Assembly: GCA_002746305.1 (NCBI GenBank)
Contig: NVWV01000003.1
Location: forward strand, 15,999 to 79,998
DNA length: 64,000 nucleotides
Origin: Bacteroidota bacterium
GTDB lineage: Bacteria > Bacteroidota > Bacteroidia > NS11-12g > UBA9320
Reading direction: 5' to 3'
Shown here: one piece after another, positions 1-9,807 of the stretch
Position numbering within the stretch: the first letter of the stretch is position 1
Layout of the letters: each line of letters opens with the position of its first letter
Notes under the pieces: generated by a model
The model's database searches: none
The model's input: the letters and a program-made list of their open reading frames with translations, nothing else
Told to the model about the DNA's origin: nothing
Translations under genes and position numbers: made by a program

Positions 1-255
1 GGGGGGGGGTACTGCTTCTGTTTAAATCTATCACTCAATTTTATATTTTATTTCACTATTCAGATAGCTATTTTGCTCCGATTCTAGAAGAAATATTTGT
101 AGAAGTACACACTACAAAGTGCATGTTATAATGTAAATAACATATCCTCGTTTGCTATGGAAAGTTTGACTTAGCACATTAAAGTATTCTTCCAAGTTTT
201 CGTTTTTCTGTTCCATTTTTTTAGGGCCTCATTTCGAAAAAATTATCTGATTTTT

Positions 256-633
256 TTACACATCCAGTAGAGTATTGATATCAGGAGTAAATATTCTAAA
301 TTGGAAGTTGTTCTTTTTGTCATAAATAAATTGGACACTGGAACCTAAAGATCGAAAAGCCTCTGATAAGTAAGTATTAATCTTACTTAGACTTATGTCA
401 TTCTTGTTTCTTAGGTCTTCAATAGATTCAACCTTAACATTTAATATTAGCTGTCTATTTCGTGACTTAATCGTTCTGGAAATAAAAATTCCATCTATTT
501 TCTGACTTAACTCGAACTCCAGACTTTGCAACAATCCGCAATACGCTTTTATGCTGTATGTGTCATTGAAATAATCGCATAATGCATCATATGTCTCAAT
601 ATTGTCTTTGCCCACTTTATAAGTTGAATTCAT
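256..633 (-). CDS. hypothetical protein, 125 aa
   Basis: I do not recognise a family. The product is 125 residues, soluble, without signal peptide or membrane segment, with mixed charged and aliphatic composition that looks like a real alpha/beta protein rather than a shadow frame. An ATG at 631-633 starts it and no longer frame competes on the other strand. It stands alone: left of it is only 255 bp up to the window edge (which begins with nine G), right of it a 750-bp non-coding stretch. Function unknown; it is called mainly on length and composition. Confidence 0.5.
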   Translation of the reverse strand: MNSTYKVGKDNIETYDALCDYFNDTYSIKAYCGLLQSLEFELSQKIDGIFISRTIKSRNRQLILNVKVESIEDLRNKNDISLSKINTYLSEAFRSLGSSVQFIYDKKNNFQFRIFTPDINTLLDV

Positions 634-1344
634 CTTTTGATTTGTTTAATTCAAATTTCCAAAGTATCGTGACCAATAAAAATAGCTAGGGCTGGTTATT
701 ATAATAGCTAGGGCTGGTTTTTGCTTCTCTTATATCAGAGACTCTACCCTATACGTGTATTAAGCAATAGTATCAGAAAGACCTTAAATGGGGTAAATTA
801 TAACGAATACTAGCAAAGGGGTTACTTCAGTATAAGTACCAAATTTAAGAAAAAGATTGCAGATTTGCCAATTTACTCATTCTGTCTTGTACATATCTAC
901 CTGAACATCCTCTATTATTCTTAAAAAATTGTGTTCATATTTTATAGTGGTGATTTGGGATCTAAATGTTTAAACATATACCTTAATTGTCTTAAACTCT
1001 TGGACTTAAGTAATTTAAGACGCTGATAATCATGCAAATACAGCGTTCTGTCATGCATTTGGCCGAAATATGGATTGGATTGTCCCTAGATTCGAGCTAT
1101 CACTACTACTTAAGATATTTTGTCTATATCTCATCAAAAACAGAAGAAAGCGATAATCGTATTTCTGCGTGCCGCTTGGAGCAATAATGCTCAAGGGATA
1201 CTCCCTATACGCCAATTGGGGACTTCCTATCTATCCTCTTTACTCCTAAAGATTTACATATCTATGGAAACTGCCAATAATGATATAATACCACTGAAAT
1301 TATTTCACTCTATGAGCACCTTATTAGTGCTCAAAAATAGCCCT
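634..1344. other. non-coding stretch with a short direct repeat
   Basis: No convincing gene is visible here; a plus-strand open frame crossing 1120-1467 has unconvincing composition and overlaps the regulator gene. A 17-bp direct repeat, AATAGCTAGGGCTGGTT, occurs at 681-697 and again at 703-719. A small hairpin (GAGCAC at 1314-1319 pairing with GTGCTC at 1327-1332) lies just before the tandem repeats in front of the downstream regulator gene. Confidence 0.4.
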
Positions 1345-1383
1345 ACATATAACCCTACACACAATACATATAACCCTACACAC
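1345..1383 (+). repeat. tandem 18-bp repeats abutting the start of a LuxR-type gene
   Basis: ACATATAACCCTACACAC occurs at 1345-1362 and again at 1366-1383, a period of 21 bp or two helical turns. The second copy ends one base before the ATG at 1385, so the repeats occupy the leader and ribosome-binding region. Two same-face copies would suit a dimeric regulator, possibly the adjacent LuxR-type protein itself; that role is inferred from position only. Confidence 0.45.
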
Positions 1384-1384
1384 G

Positions 1385-2029
1385 ATGAGAGTACAAAGAA
1401 GATTGTTTATTTTAGACAACCAGCCTGTCTACGCACAAGGCCTCAAACAAGCATTACAAGAATATAACTCATATGATTCTATTCGGTCATTTAGTGACTC
1501 TGATGAGCTTATTAAGCACCTTAAAACAAATAGAATCAGTGCACTAATTCTAGGTTGGAACTTACCTGAAACAACAAATAGTATCAGACTTTTAAAGTTT
1601 TTAGTACAAAAACTAAATATAAGTGTTCTTGTAAATAGTGCAAATGAGGACATATACACAGCTATGCGGGCCTATAATGCTGGAGCATTAGGATTCATTA
1701 CTAAATCATCCAATGGAATGGAACTATCTGAAGCCCTTCGAACTGTAATTAATCACGAAAGGTATCTTCCTTGTTGTCTTGAAGAAAAGCTGAAATCATT
1801 TTTGAGATTTGGAGAGCAAGATTTGATGGGGGTATTAACTCCTCAGGAACAGATTATACTTCAGAAAATTTGCAATGATTGCCCAAGTTCTAAAATAGCG
1901 GATGAGTTAAATATCAGTTTACACACAGTAAACAATCATCGAAAGAATATACTGAGAAAAACAAGCTGTAAATCAGTAGTCTCCTTGGTTAAGTATGGTT
2001 TACTCAGAGGCTACGACAATAACAGCTAA
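1385..2029 (+). CDS. LuxR/NarL-type response regulator with degenerate receiver
   Basis: The 214-residue product has a receiver-like domain (about residues 5-125) and a C-terminal LuxR-type helix-turn-helix (about 148-208, with the typical LTPQEQIIL start and the IADELNISLHTVNNH recognition region). The receiver keeps an acidic residue at 11 and the lysine at 107 (GFITK), but the phospho-acceptor Asp is replaced by Gly57 in the segment ALILGWNLP, and the second acid of the usual DD pair is Asn12. Phosphorylation by a partner kinase is therefore unlikely, and it probably acts as a phosphorylation-independent DNA-binding regulator. No kinase gene is adjacent. Target unknown; the repeats over its own start suggest autoregulation. 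Confidence 0.85.
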   Translation: MRVQRRLFILDNQPVYAQGLKQALQEYNSYDSIRSFSDSDELIKHLKTNRISALILGWNLPETTNSIRLLKFLVQKLNISVLVNSANEDIYTAMRAYNAGALGFITKSSNGMELSEALRTVINHERYLPCCLEEKLKSFLRFGEQDLMGVLTPQEQIILQKICNDCPSSKIADELNISLHTVNNHRKNILRKTSCKSVVSLVKYGLLRGYDNNS

Positions 2030-2772
2030 AAGCATAGGCTCTTAAAAGATCAAAATGGCCACTCATAGCTATTTTATGTTGAGGAGTTTCACTCCACCTT
2101 TGTTATGAAATATAATAGATAGTAGTCTTACTACATTTTTAAAGTTTCGTATAGTAGATAGTTTATTAGTAAAGGGCTGAGATCATATACTTCAGCCCTT
2201 ATTTATGAAAGATGCTTAAGTAGCATCCATCAACATAACTAAGTAAATAGTTTGGGGTAGTTAAAAAATTATCTGGTAAAAAATTAGAGCAATTTGATTA
2301 TTAAGTAAAATGAGCAAAATTCAGGTCATTTTCAGACCATTATTAAATCCAAATTCAAACAACTGTTAGTCCCTATTTACTATTATAGTAAAGTCATATT
2401 TAAAGACATTTTAATAAAATGGGCAGAGAATTTCTCTACCCATAACTAACTTATTTAATTAACACCAACAGACATGACCACTACATCATGTTGCTTGACT
2501 TAAGACAAATGTCATTCTTCTCACTTTACTATAAAATAGCTAAGTATAGCCATTTAGCTAAGCTTCTAAACCTCCAAAAAGATGTGATTTTACCTTATGT
2601 TTAAATTGACGCATTAATTAACCTTGGTAATGCGTTTTAGCCTCAACTTGTACCAGTCCCATTTATAAACTGTTTCTTGAACTTCAGCACAAAAATCCTA
2701 AAATGACTAGTTGTAGCTATTTAAATAAATCTTCCCTTCTTGGACCTTTACACTAAGAAAATTTTACATGAT
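2030..2772. other. non-coding stretch with two hairpins
   Basis: No gene is seen in these 740 bp. Two inverted repeats are visible: AAGGGCTGA at 2172-2180 with TCAGCCCTT at 2192-2200, and a nearly perfect 11-bp stem at 2419-2443 around loop ATT with one mismatch. The first may end the regulator transcript; neither is followed by a real T-run, so both are uncertain. Confidence 0.35.
2172..2204 (+). terminator. possible terminator hairpin downstream of the LuxR-type gene
   Basis: A 9-bp perfect stem (AAGGGCTGA/TCAGCCCTT) has an 11-nt loop. It lies 140 bp past the stop codon of the regulator and is followed by ATTTATG rather than a T-run, so a terminator role is only possible. Confidence 0.35.
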
Positions 2773-5199
2773 ATGAAAGTACATTTACTAAGGCATATTT
2801 CTTTTTTATGGATGCTATCAACTTTTTTATTTTCGTTTGGGCAGATTCAACTTGGCTCTGATATTGATGGAGAAGCTTTAGGTGACCAGTCTGGATACTC
2901 CGTTTCTCTTTCTAGTGATGGTAACATTCTTGCAATTGGAGCTCCAGAGAATAACGGTACTAGTAGCGATGCAGGTCATACTAGGGTATATCAATGGACA
3001 GGATCTACTTGGGCTCAATTGGGCTCAGATATTGATGCTGAAAATACAGGTGACGAAGCGGGGCATTCCGTTTCTCTTTCTAGTGATGGAAGCATCCTTG
3101 CCATTGGGGCAATTGAAAATGGAGGTGCAGGTCATACTAGAATATATCAATGGACCGGATCTGCTTGGAGTCAGCTTGGATCGGATATTAATGCTGAATC
3201 TTCAGGTGATCAAGCGGGATATTCAGTCTCTCTTTCCAGTGACGGCAGCATACTTGCTATTGGTGCAAATCAAAATGATGGTAATGGTTCTAATTCTGGT
3301 CATGTTAGAATATATGAATGGGACGGATCCGCTTCTTGGGATCAACTAGGTTCGGATATTGAAGGAGAAGGTTCCACTAACCTCTCAGGGCAATCTGTTT
3401 CACTTTCCAGTGATGGTAGCATACTTGCTATTGGAGCTCCTCAGAATGATGGTAATGGCTCTAATTCTGGTCACGTAAGAGTACATGAATGGGACGGATC
3501 CTCTTCTTGGAATCAGGTTGGTTCAGATATCGATGGCGAAAATAATGGTGACCAGTCAGGATCATCAGTCTCCCTTTCTAGTGATGGCAGTATACTAGCC
3601 ATTGGAGCGAATCAAAACGATGGTAATGGTTCTAATTCTGGTCATGTTAGAGTCTATGAATGGGATGGCTCTGATTGGAATCAATTGGGCTCGGATATCG
3701 ATGGTGAAAATATTGGAGACCAATCAGGATCATCCGTCTCCCTGTCCAATGATGGTAGCATACTTGCTATTGGAGCTACAGAGAATGATGGTACTGCTCC
3801 AAATGCAGGTCACACAAGGACATACGAATGGGATGGCTCCGCTTGGAATCAATTAGGCACAGATATCGATGGTGAAGCTGGAAATGATCAGTCAGGATAT
3901 TCAGTCTCTCTTTCAGGTGACGGGAACACACTTGCAACTGGAGCGAATCAAAATGATAACAATGGTTCCAATTCTGGTCATGTAAGAGCCTACCAATTAA
4001 GATGTTCTCAGATTGCCCCTCTCCCGAATATAAGTGACTCCACTTTCACCTCTTTTTCTTCCCATACTGATGATAGTGGATGGACACATTATTGTACTGA
4101 AGGGGGAGAGCTTCTTTTATCTCTAGATCTCACCGGTAGTGGGGCTACAGTAAATGATACTGAGGTTCAACTGAAAATTGGAAACAACAAAACCTACAGC
4201 TATGATACATCGGGCGGTATGATAGGTAACCTTGATGGATACATTCTGATGAATAGGATCTGGGATGTGAATCCTACCGCCCAACCAAGTAGTGGCAATG
4301 TAAAAGTAAAATACTATTTTACAACTGAAGACTATGATAGCCTGGTGCAAGAAGCCGCTAGTCATATTAATAGGGCTGGCAACTCAGTCTCTACCATTGT
4401 AACTGCCGTGACTGACTTAGAATTTTATAAAGACACCTCATTTTCAAGTAGCCCTTTTGATTACCCACATACAATCAGTGGAGGCATTACTCTCTTTAAT
4501 GGGTCTACCCCTAGTACTGACGTATGGAAATATGATACTGTAAATATTTCTACCCACAGTGCAGAATTTGAGGTAACCTCCTTCTCTGGAGGTGGTGGTG
4601 GCATCGGTGCTGCGGACAATTCATTTCCTGTAAAATTGTTACAGTTTATAGGTAGATTGACCGCTCCAAGTACTGCTCTTATTCACTGGACCACAGCTAC
4701 TGAGATTAATAATGACTATTTTGAGTTAGAAAGAAGTATTAATGGAGATGACTGGCGAATAATTGCTCAAATAACCTCGGCTGCAGAAAACGGTAATTCT
4801 AATAGCCTTTTGAATTATACATATCTAGATAAGGGGATTCCTTTATCTAAAAATAAGTACTTCTATTATCGATTAAATCAGGTAGATTTTGACGGTAACA
4901 CTGAATTATATGGCCCCATAATCGTAAGTAGACAATTAGAAGGTGACTACAACTCATCAGACCAAATAGTAGTTTATCCCAACCCGTTCACTTCCAGCAT
5001 TACTTTGAATCATTCATTTGATAGTGATGCCATATTGCGAATAGAAATTACAAATTATTTGGGAGAGGTGGTATATGACAAAGTGGGCCTAGAACCATCT
5101 CAACAAATCATAGAATTGGGAGAATTGTCCCCAGGAATATATATGGTCAATTTAGCATTTGGCCATACGCAACAGACCTACAAAATAGTCAAACAATAA
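2773..5199 (+). CDS. secreted FG-GAP-like repeat protein, T9SS type A cargo
   Basis: 808 residues from the ATG at 2773, chosen over an upstream TTG at 2740 because it places a clean signal peptide at the N-terminus (cleavage near FSFGQ). Residues about 25-405 are seven tandem repeats of roughly 55 residues with the cores GxSVSLSSDGSILAIGA and GHVRVYEW; this resembles FG-GAP/integrin-type beta-propeller blades. A middle region of unclear fold follows, then a beta-sandwich of the type that commonly precedes sorting domains (near residues 620-720), then a T9SS type A sorting domain starting at VYPNPFTSS and ending in KIVKQ. It is probably exported by T9SS and surface-attached or released. Repeat units are very similar at DNA level. 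A shorter paralogue lies at 48984-50396. Confidence 0.85.
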   Translation: MKVHLLRHISFLWMLSTFLFSFGQIQLGSDIDGEALGDQSGYSVSLSSDGNILAIGAPENNGTSSDAGHTRVYQWTGSTWAQLGSDIDAENTGDEAGHSVSLSSDGSILAIGAIENGGAGHTRIYQWTGSAWSQLGSDINAESSGDQAGYSVSLSSDGSILAIGANQNDGNGSNSGHVRIYEWDGSASWDQLGSDIEGEGSTNLSGQSVSLSSDGSILAIGAPQNDGNGSNSGHVRVHEWDGSSSWNQVGSDIDGENNGDQSGSSVSLSSDGSILAIGANQNDGNGSNSGHVRVYEWDGSDWNQLGSDIDGENIGDQSGSSVSLSNDGSILAIGATENDGTAPNAGHTRTYEWDGSAWNQLGTDIDGEAGNDQSGYSVSLSGDGNTLATGANQNDNNGSNSGHVRAYQLRCSQIAPLPNISDSTFTSFSSHTDDSGWTHYCTEGGELLLSLDLTGSGATVNDTEVQLKIGNNKTYSYDTSGGMIGNLDGYILMNRIWDVNPTAQPSSGNVKVKYYFTTEDYDSLVQEAASHINRAGNSVSTIVTAVTDLEFYKDTSFSSSPFDYPHTISGGITLFNGSTPSTDVWKYDTVNISTHSAEFEVTSFSGGGGGIGAADNSFPVKLLQFIGRLTAPSTALIHWTTATEINNDYFELERSINGDDWRIIAQITSAAENGNSNSLLNYTYLDKGIPLSKNKYFYYRLNQVDFDGNTELYGPIIVSRQLEGDYNSSDQIVVYPNPFTSSITLNHSFDSDAILRIEITNYLGEVVYDKVGLEPSQQIIELGELSPGIYMVNLAFGHTQQTYKIVKQ

Positions 5200-5231
5200 C
5201 ATAACTTTTCATTAAGCCTTCTAAATAAAAG

Positions 5232-5265
5232 GCCACCTTGGATTATACAAGGTGGCTTTACTTTA
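5232..5265 (+). terminator. Rho-independent terminator of the FG-GAP-like gene
   Basis: GCCACCTTG (5232-5240) and CAAGGTGGC (5248-5256) form a perfect 9-bp stem with a 7-nt loop, followed by TTTACTTT, 33 bp after the stop codon of the upstream gene. Confidence 0.8.
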
Positions 5266-5342
5266 AATCGCATGTTTCGGAAACTGTGCAATTCTTTCAG
5301 TTATCTTGAGATCTTATATTTAGCTCCTTCATCCATTGTTCC

Positions 5343-5610
5343 CTAAGCTCCACAGCTTAAGCATCTTTCCTCTATAGAACAACTCTTACCATCAGTTTGA
5401 GGAGGTTGTACTGTTTGTGCTTTACTTTATTCAAACTAGTTTCAGATACTCGTGGAATCACAGGCTCCACTTGCTTACTGGCTTCCTTCTCCACGGTAAA
5501 CTGTATTGCTTGAGCTTCTGCCTGAGTTCTTAGATAGTACGTACCTGTTTTAAGCCCCTTTTTCCAAGCATGAAAGTGCATAGAAGTAAGTTTTGAAGTA
5601 TTGGATGTTA
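5343..5610 (-). pseudogene. nrdA: 3' remnant of class I ribonucleotide reductase large subunit, frameshifted
   Basis: Read on the minus strand, about residues [18 protein letters not shown] then [16 protein letters not shown] match the conserved C-terminal end of class I ribonucleoside-diphosphate reductase alpha subunits. The frame then shifts near 5425-5435. In the next frame the sequence continues to the redox-active Cys tail, CLSCGA, and a stop at 5343-5345. Only about the last 85 of some 600-800 residues remain; the catalytic barrel is missing, and the fragment is cut near the start of the bestrophin-like gene at 5636. It cannot be a functional reductase. The frameshift and the missing body show decay after a rearrangement; an intact copy is expected elsewhere because the enzyme is essential. 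Confidence 0.85.
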
Positions 5611-5635
5611 ATCCATAATATTGTAATTCAAAAAT

Positions 5636-6685
5636 ATGTACGTACAAAGAAGATTTCCTTTCAAGAGTGTTTTAATCTGGACCAAACGAGAGATTATTTT
5701 TTTCGTTATTCTAGCTACATCAATTACCTTTCTTTATGAATTTTTAAATATAAAATGGTTACAAGTTCCTTTAACTCCTGTTGGACTTATTGGTACGGCA
5801 GTAGCCTTTATGATAGGTTTTCAAAACAATGCTGCCTATGATAGAATATGGGAAGCTAGAAAGATATGGGGTGGAATTGTTAATACATCTAGGTCGTTAA
5901 TAATTACGTTGAAAGACAGTTTTTATATGCATCGTTCCGAGGCAACGAAAGACGAAATAGACGTAATAAGAACAATAACTCGCAGGCATGTGGCTTGGTT
6001 GACGGCACTTCGCTATGCTATGCGTACTAAAAAGTCTTGGGAAACATCCTACGAGGTTAATCACAAAAATGCAGATTTCAACTACAATGTACCTGAATTC
6101 AACACCCCATTAGAAGAAGAGATAAAGCCTTTTCTATCGTCAGAAGAATATGAGTATGTAATGTCTAAGGATAACAAACCTAACGCGATTATAAGTCTTC
6201 AATCCAACCATTTTAGAAAAATTACTGACGAAAAAAAATTATGGGACTTTACTTTATTGAACTTACAACAAATGCTACAAGAATTAACCGCTCTACAAGG
6301 AAAAGCTGAGCGAATTAAGAATTTCCCTTACCCAAAACAATATGGAAGCATAGGCTACCACTTTGTCCATATATTCATGTGGTTGTTACCAATGGCAATT
6401 ATTCCATCCTTTGCTTCAATGGGAGTAGAAATTGCTAAAACACATCCATTTATAGGCACCAATTTTGTTTGGTTCAACATCCCGTTTACAGTTATAGTGA
6501 TCTGGGTTTTCAATACAATGCTGAGAATTGGTTTGGCTGGGGAAAATCCTTTTGAAGGTTCTCCAAATGATGTACCTATTTCGAATATTTCAAGAGGGAT
6601 TACAAGAGATATTTTACAAATTATAGATGAAGATCCCAAAGATATTCCAGAACCTTTTGAAAATATAAATCATGTTCAGATGTAA
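5636..6685 (+). CDS. bestrophin-family membrane channel
   Basis: 349 residues, the normal size of bacterial bestrophin-like proteins (UPF0187/PF01062). Characteristic segments are the N-terminal membrane helix (about 20-45), the conserved stretch [20 protein letters not shown] and the following [13 protein letters not shown], plus a second pair of membrane segments (about 235-300). The family forms pentameric inner-membrane anion or cation channels; the ion passed here cannot be told from sequence. The gene appears monocistronic; its 5' end lies about 30 bp from the truncated nrdA remnant on the other strand, so its original upstream context has probably been lost. Confidence 0.9.
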   Translation: MYVQRRFPFKSVLIWTKREIIFFVILATSITFLYEFLNIKWLQVPLTPVGLIGTAVAFMIGFQNNAAYDRIWEARKIWGGIVNTSRSLIITLKDSFYMHRSEATKDEIDVIRTITRRHVAWLTALRYAMRTKKSWETSYEVNHKNADFNYNVPEFNTPLEEEIKPFLSSEEYEYVMSKDNKPNAIISLQSNHFRKITDEKKLWDFTLLNLQQMLQELTALQGKAERIKNFPYPKQYGSIGYHFVHIFMWLLPMAIIPSFASMGVEIAKTHPFIGTNFVWFNIPFTVIVIWVFNTMLRIGLAGENPFEGSPNDVPISNISRGITRDILQIIDEDPKDIPEPFENINHVQM

Positions 6686-6749
6686 GGTTTCGGGTATTTA
6701 GCTAGTGACTATCAACTGAAATCAATACCCACTGAAAATATTCCATAGA

Positions 6750-7220
6750 ATGTTCAGATATTATTACTTGCTTTTTGTGGTCTTTTTCTGTTCGTGTAGA
6801 GCTATTAAATCTTACAATACTATTTTGCCTTCGGGAAAACAAGCCCAAAGTAAAGTGTACAGTGGATCAGGGGAGTTTTTTATACGATCGGAAATTTGGG
6901 ATTCTACGTTTTTTAATAAGTATGAAATGAATTGCACACCAAGTGCCTACTTCGCTATAAGCAAAGATCGCATCGGCCTTGTCTCAAATTTTAAAAACCA
7001 AAGCTTTATAGCTGTAACCGATACTGTAGATGGGGAATTCTATCAGTTTAATCAAAAGATTGTCGATTCTGGGAATGTAAGATTAGAAAAATCATTCACC
7101 CCTATAAGTGCAGATGAGAAAGTGTTGTTTCAATCAATATCAAAAAGAACCAATTCAAAATGTCCGGAGTATCCGCCAGATAGTGTGATTGGTTTTGTGG
7201 TTAATAAAATAGAATTGTAG
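6750..7220 (+). CDS. small putative lipoprotein
   Basis: 156 residues with an N-terminal hydrophobic stretch ending in a lipobox-like FFCSC (Cys14 or Cys16), suggesting a lipid-anchored envelope protein. The rest is a mixed beta-rich domain without a motif I recognise; it contains two further Cys residues (in the segments NCTPS and KCPEY) that could form a disulfide. It follows the bestrophin-like gene by 64 bp in the same direction, so co-transcription is possible but not shown. Convergent with the next gene. Function unknown. Confidence 0.6.
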   Translation: MFRYYYLLFVVFFCSCRAIKSYNTILPSGKQAQSKVYSGSGEFFIRSEIWDSTFFNKYEMNCTPSAYFAISKDRIGLVSNFKNQSFIAVTDTVDGEFYQFNQKIVDSGNVRLEKSFTPISADEKVLFQSISKRTNSKCPEYPPDSVIGFVVNKIEL

Positions 7221-7269
7221 TTTAGCCTCCCCCACAACGTCCTTGGGGTGATGTTGGTGAGGAACAATC

Positions 7270-9525
7270 CTACTGTATTAAATCTACAATACCGTTAATT
7301 ATCTCATTTTTACCCCATAAAGTTTCATACTTAACAATCCAGAAATAAGTGGATGATGGCAGAGGTTTTCCGTTTAGCTTCCCATCCCAGCCAGTATTGA
7401 GGTCCATAGATTCATATACGCGTTCTCCCCAACGATTGTATATTTCGATTTTAATATTTTGAATTCCAATCATTTCAATTGGAAGGTAGACGTCATTTAG
7501 GATATCTCCATTTGGGGAAAATACATTGGGCATGATTAAACTGGATTTACATTCTTTCACAGAAATATGTATAGAGTCTCTATAACTACCACAAAGATTA
7601 GTGTCTGATAGCGAGACCAAAATTGGCTCACTGATTCTAATAGTGTCTGTCCTTTCACCAGTAGACCAAATTGGACTGGTCAGGGGCCAGTTACTTGTTG
7701 CGTAAACATCAATATGATCTCCTAAACAAATTAATAAGTCATCAATAAGTTTGAATTTTGGAGCAGAATTTATTGAAAGAGTAAGCTTTAAAGTATCTAT
7801 CACTTCTTTTAGGTAGACTATAGCCCTGACATCAAAAAAACCAGTTTTAGAATAGACATATTTTATAGTTCCGTTATCATCAATTATCGTGTTGCCTTCT
7901 CCCAAATCCCAAACAACAGAATCTAAACTTAGACTATCTGAAAGTAAAAGTGTAAATACGGTGCTATCTCCAAAACAAGTATCAGAAATGATAAACTCAA
8001 TATTACAATCAACAAACCTTATGATTACGGAATCAGAGTGCTCCCCGCATTGGTTTTTTGAAGTGAATGTGTAAGTGCCTGATTCATAAACCACAATAGT
8101 ATCTAAATTCTGGTCTGAAGACCACGAAGTATTCTCTAGATTTTCACTATTCAACGGGTATAACTCAATCTCGCCCCCACGGCAGAGTGTAGAATCCTTA
8201 GGTAATCTAAATTTAGGTGGTGATTGAATATTAACGATAGTATAGAATGTGTCAGTATGACTTTTGAAAAAAGTAATCACCTTGATTGAATGTGGACCTG
8301 CATTAGAGTATAAATGTTTAATATTTTTCTGTTTAATAAAATAGCCATCCTGAGTATCTCCAAAATCCACGAAGACGGAGTCTACATTGATTGTATCGGG
8401 TAATAGTATTTTAAATACCGTACTGTCGCTAAAACAAGTGTCAGAAATCGACAATCCAATGTTGCAAGTAATAAAGCTTAGAGTAACAGAATCTATTTTC
8501 GTGCCGCATACGTTGTCAGAGGCATAGATGTAAGTTCCAGATTGATAAACAATAAGGCTGTCTACGTTTTGGTTTGAAGACCATGATCCATTTTCAATAA
8601 AGAGGCCATCAATGGGGTGTATTTTTAGAGAATCTCCAATACACAATGAAGTATCAGGAATTACAGAAAAACTGGGCGGCTTGATAATTTGAACAGTCCA
8701 ACAAATGGTGTCATTGACAAACGCGGAATTATAGACAACAAGTTCTACATTATAATCACCAGTTGCAGAAAAAAGATGTTTTGGGTCTTTAAGATGGGAA
8801 AGGTTACTACTGCTTAATGAGTCCCCAAACGACCACTTCAAAGAATCGTAAGCTATGGTATCGTGAATATTGCTATAGAATAGAACCGAGTCTCCAAAGC
8901 ACTTTATGAATTCAGAACAACATTCATATGAGTAGTAAATTTTGGCCCGAAAATAGGTCCCATAAGGCCCCCCAGCATTGGCAGGTTTAAGTATCAGGTA
9001 GTTTTTGGACTTACTCAAGCCCACATTGCGTTTAATCCCTGAAACTGGAAATTGTCCATAATGCACAGTGTCGATGGAATATACTGTGGTTTCATTTAGA
9101 CTAATTGAATCAATAAAATCATCCGATAGGTAGATAAACGTAACACTGTCAATTGTGGCGTTCTCTGGTAGGTTAATTTCTTTCCTTAGTTTAGAAATGC
9201 TGACAGATAAACTCTTTGGGTTAGTTTGGCTCGAATTTGAATAAGCCGTTCGAGTTCCTGTTTCTAAAAATGGACCGCAAATTAGATCGTCCCGATTCAT
9301 TCCTTTGAATCGATTACTGTAAATGTCAAAGTGAATCTTTACATAATTGCAATTATTTGTTGCTCCCCAATACCCGTTTGATTGCATTGCCTGCCATCCA
9401 CTTTGCGATGTGTTAACTTCAAGACTATCAGACTTTATAACTCCTCCAACGGCAGTAGATACAGAAAGCATATAACAGAAAAGGAAGAGCCAGGTCAATG
9501 GTATGCTTAAAGAAGTAAACTTCAT
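7270..9525 (-). CDS. PKD-repeat surface protein with gliding-associated CHU_C (type B) C-terminus
   Basis: About 751 residues from the ATG at 9523-9525, preferred over an upstream start at 9624 because it begins directly with a signal peptide (MKFTSLSIPLTWLFLF, cleaved near STAVG). The middle holds three similar units of about 150 residues alternating PKD-like domains (YDSLKWSFGDSLSS type motifs) with a repeated C-x-G-x-x-I-x-x-x-P-I/L segment. The C-terminal 90 residues, starting at LIMPNVFSPNGD and including EIYNRWGERVYES and WDGK, are a CHU_C/gliding motility-associated domain, the type B sorting signal of T9SS. Likely a cell-surface adhesin-like protein; ligand unknown. It is convergent with the lipoprotein gene and divergent from the gene at 9808. 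Confidence 0.85.
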   Translation of the reverse strand: MKFTSLSIPLTWLFLFCYMLSVSTAVGGVIKSDSLEVNTSQSGWQAMQSNGYWGATNNCNYVKIHFDIYSNRFKGMNRDDLICGPFLETGTRTAYSNSSQTNPKSLSVSISKLRKEINLPENATIDSVTFIYLSDDFIDSISLNETTVYSIDTVHYGQFPVSGIKRNVGLSKSKNYLILKPANAGGPYGTYFRAKIYYSYECCSEFIKCFGDSVLFYSNIHDTIAYDSLKWSFGDSLSSSNLSHLKDPKHLFSATGDYNVELVVYNSAFVNDTICWTVQIIKPPSFSVIPDTSLCIGDSLKIHPIDGLFIENGSWSSNQNVDSLIVYQSGTYIYASDNVCGTKIDSVTLSFITCNIGLSISDTCFSDSTVFKILLPDTINVDSVFVDFGDTQDGYFIKQKNIKHLYSNAGPHSIKVITFFKSHTDTFYTIVNIQSPPKFRLPKDSTLCRGGEIELYPLNSENLENTSWSSDQNLDTIVVYESGTYTFTSKNQCGEHSDSVIIRFVDCNIEFIISDTCFGDSTVFTLLLSDSLSLDSVVWDLGEGNTIIDDNGTIKYVYSKTGFFDVRAIVYLKEVIDTLKLTLSINSAPKFKLIDDLLICLGDHIDVYATSNWPLTSPIWSTGERTDTIRISEPILVSLSDTNLCGSYRDSIHISVKECKSSLIMPNVFSPNGDILNDVYLPIEMIGIQNIKIEIYNRWGERVYESMDLNTGWDGKLNGKPLPSSTYFWIVKYETLWGKNEIINGIVDLIQ

Positions 9526-9807
9526 CTTGTGGGGAGTGATTTCATGTATTCTCAAATTTAACAATAAATAGAAGGAATGTTTGTACACATGATTTCGTTG
9601 ACAGAATAATGACTTAGCCAGCAAATGATGTTTCTTGTATAAAGTGTAACCTTCCCATAATTTGAGAAAATTAAGGGCTTACAAAAGATGTCGATTTAGT
9701 TATTTTTTTAATGAGAACGTTGAAGATAATGAATCTACAGAGCCTAATATTTAGGGAAGCCAATAGCCTTATTTATAAGTTTTCCCATTTTGATTACATT
9801 TGTAATT

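Noticed and set aside
1..9. Run of nine G at the left edge
   Set aside because: It could be a phase-variable tract, but it is at the very edge with no gene context and may be a contig-end artefact.
1120..1467. Plus-strand open frame of 115 codons
   Set aside because: Composition is poor, it has no recognisable motif and overlaps the start of the LuxR-type regulator; treated as spurious.
2882..3856. Long alternative frames inside the FG-GAP-like gene
   Set aside because: They are shadow frames kept open by the tandem repeats; their translations are repetitive and lack any signal or domain.
9632..9642. TTCTTGTATAA, close to the ECF -10 region, upstream of the cupredoxin operon
   Set aside because: The -10 has T for C, the -35 position reads TTAGCC instead of AAATCC, and it lies 165 bp from the first gene, so it was not counted as a fifth promoter.
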